NCBI GenBank assembly: GCA_023228995.1
Contig: JALOAD010000096.1
Coordinates: 1 to 6,353, forward strand
DNA from: JALOAD01 sp023228995 [NCBI: Candidatus Muiribacterium halophilum]
Lineage (GTDB): Bacteria > Muiribacteriota > Muiribacteriia > Muiribacteriales
Direction: 5' to 3'
Length of the DNA: 6,353 nucleotides
The position numbers were made by a program, and so were the translations under genes. Under the pieces are notes generated by a model, which saw nothing but the letters and a program-made list of their open reading frames with translations, was not told the DNA's origin and made no database searches. Of the stretch, positions 6,185 to 6,353 are shown piece after piece; positions within the stretch are counted from its first letter, which is position 1; every line of letters starts with the position of its first letter.

Positions 6185-6353
6185 ATGAAAAATATTTTTA
6201 ATATTCCAACACCTTTCATCAAAGTGAATAATAAAAAATTATATCAGAATATAAAAAAAATTCAAATGGTAGCACAAAAAAATAATTCAAAGTTGTATCC
6301 ACATTTTAAAACTCATAAATCTTTATTTATAGCAGATAGGCAGATATTTGATG
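6185..6353 (+). CDS. PLP-dependent D-threonine aldolase / D-serine dehydratase-like protein, 3'-partial
   Basis: Only the first 56 residues are in the window. They match the N-terminus of the fold-type III (alanine racemase-like) PLP enzymes that act on D-amino acids, such as D-threonine aldolase and DSD1-type D-serine dehydratase. Visible are IPTPFIKVN at 7-15, a helix with the common N22-I pair (LYQNIKKIQ), and YPHFKTHKS at 38-46. In these families the first Lys of the KTHK motif (here Lys42) forms the Schiff base with PLP. The remainder, including the C-terminal metal-binding His/Cys of D-threonine aldolases, is not visible, so aldolase, dehydratase and amino-acid racemase-like functions cannot be separated. 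The start is set by a very strong ribosome site. It diverges from the STAS gene. Confidence 0.78.
   Translation, partial: MKNIFNIPTPFIKVNNKKLYQNIKKIQMVAQKNNSKLYPHFKTHKSLFIADRQIFD

Noticed and set aside
1-6353. tRNA, rRNA, CRISPR array, insertion sequence or attachment site
   Set aside because: No cloverleaf, spaced direct repeats, transposase motifs or terminal inverted repeats were seen on either strand.

Overview
This window is very AT-rich bacterial DNA (by eye roughly a quarter G+C, lower in the glycosyltransferase genes). It is densely packed, with Shine-Dalgarno sites and sigma70-type promoters. An AMIN-like fragment in front of an Amidase_3 domain, and polyprenyl-phosphate-type glycosyltransferases, suggest a bacterium with a cell envelope that it decorates, plausibly a diderm. 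The lineage cannot be named from this sequence alone.

Layout. Positions 1-956 hold the 3' part of a cell-wall amidase (end of an AMIN-like domain, Amidase_3, LysM) whose start lies outside the window. Its stop overlaps the start of a large membrane glycosyltransferase of the GT-C fold (956-2338) in a TGATG junction. That gene runs tail to tail into a radical SAM gene with an N-terminal B12-binding-like domain on the minus strand (2302-3537), overlapping it by 37 bases. From a 62-base divergent spacer two family-2 glycosyltransferases run rightward (3600-4472 and 4469-5164), joined by an ATGA overlap. After a 112-base spacer with a good promoter and an inverted repeat comes a DJ-1/PfpI family gene (5277-5810). 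It overlaps by 26 bases, tail to tail, a minus-strand STAS-domain gene (5785-6129). A second divergent spacer leads into the first 56 codons of a PLP-dependent D-threonine aldolase / D-serine dehydratase-like gene (6185 to beyond the window).

How the genes may work together. The GT-C enzyme and the two GT2 enzymes look like a glycan-decorating module: a GT2 enzyme of the GtrB/DPM1 type would load a sugar onto a polyprenyl phosphate, and the GT-C enzyme would use that lipid-linked sugar on the outer face of the membrane. No GtrA-type flippase is seen, and the radical SAM gene sits divergently inside the module. The link to the amidase is operon structure only. The right-hand part (DJ-1, STAS, PLP enzyme) appears to be unrelated housekeeping or stress genes. 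No RNA gene, mobile element or CRISPR array was seen, no gene-free stretch reaches 300 bases, and no convincing intrinsic terminator was found.
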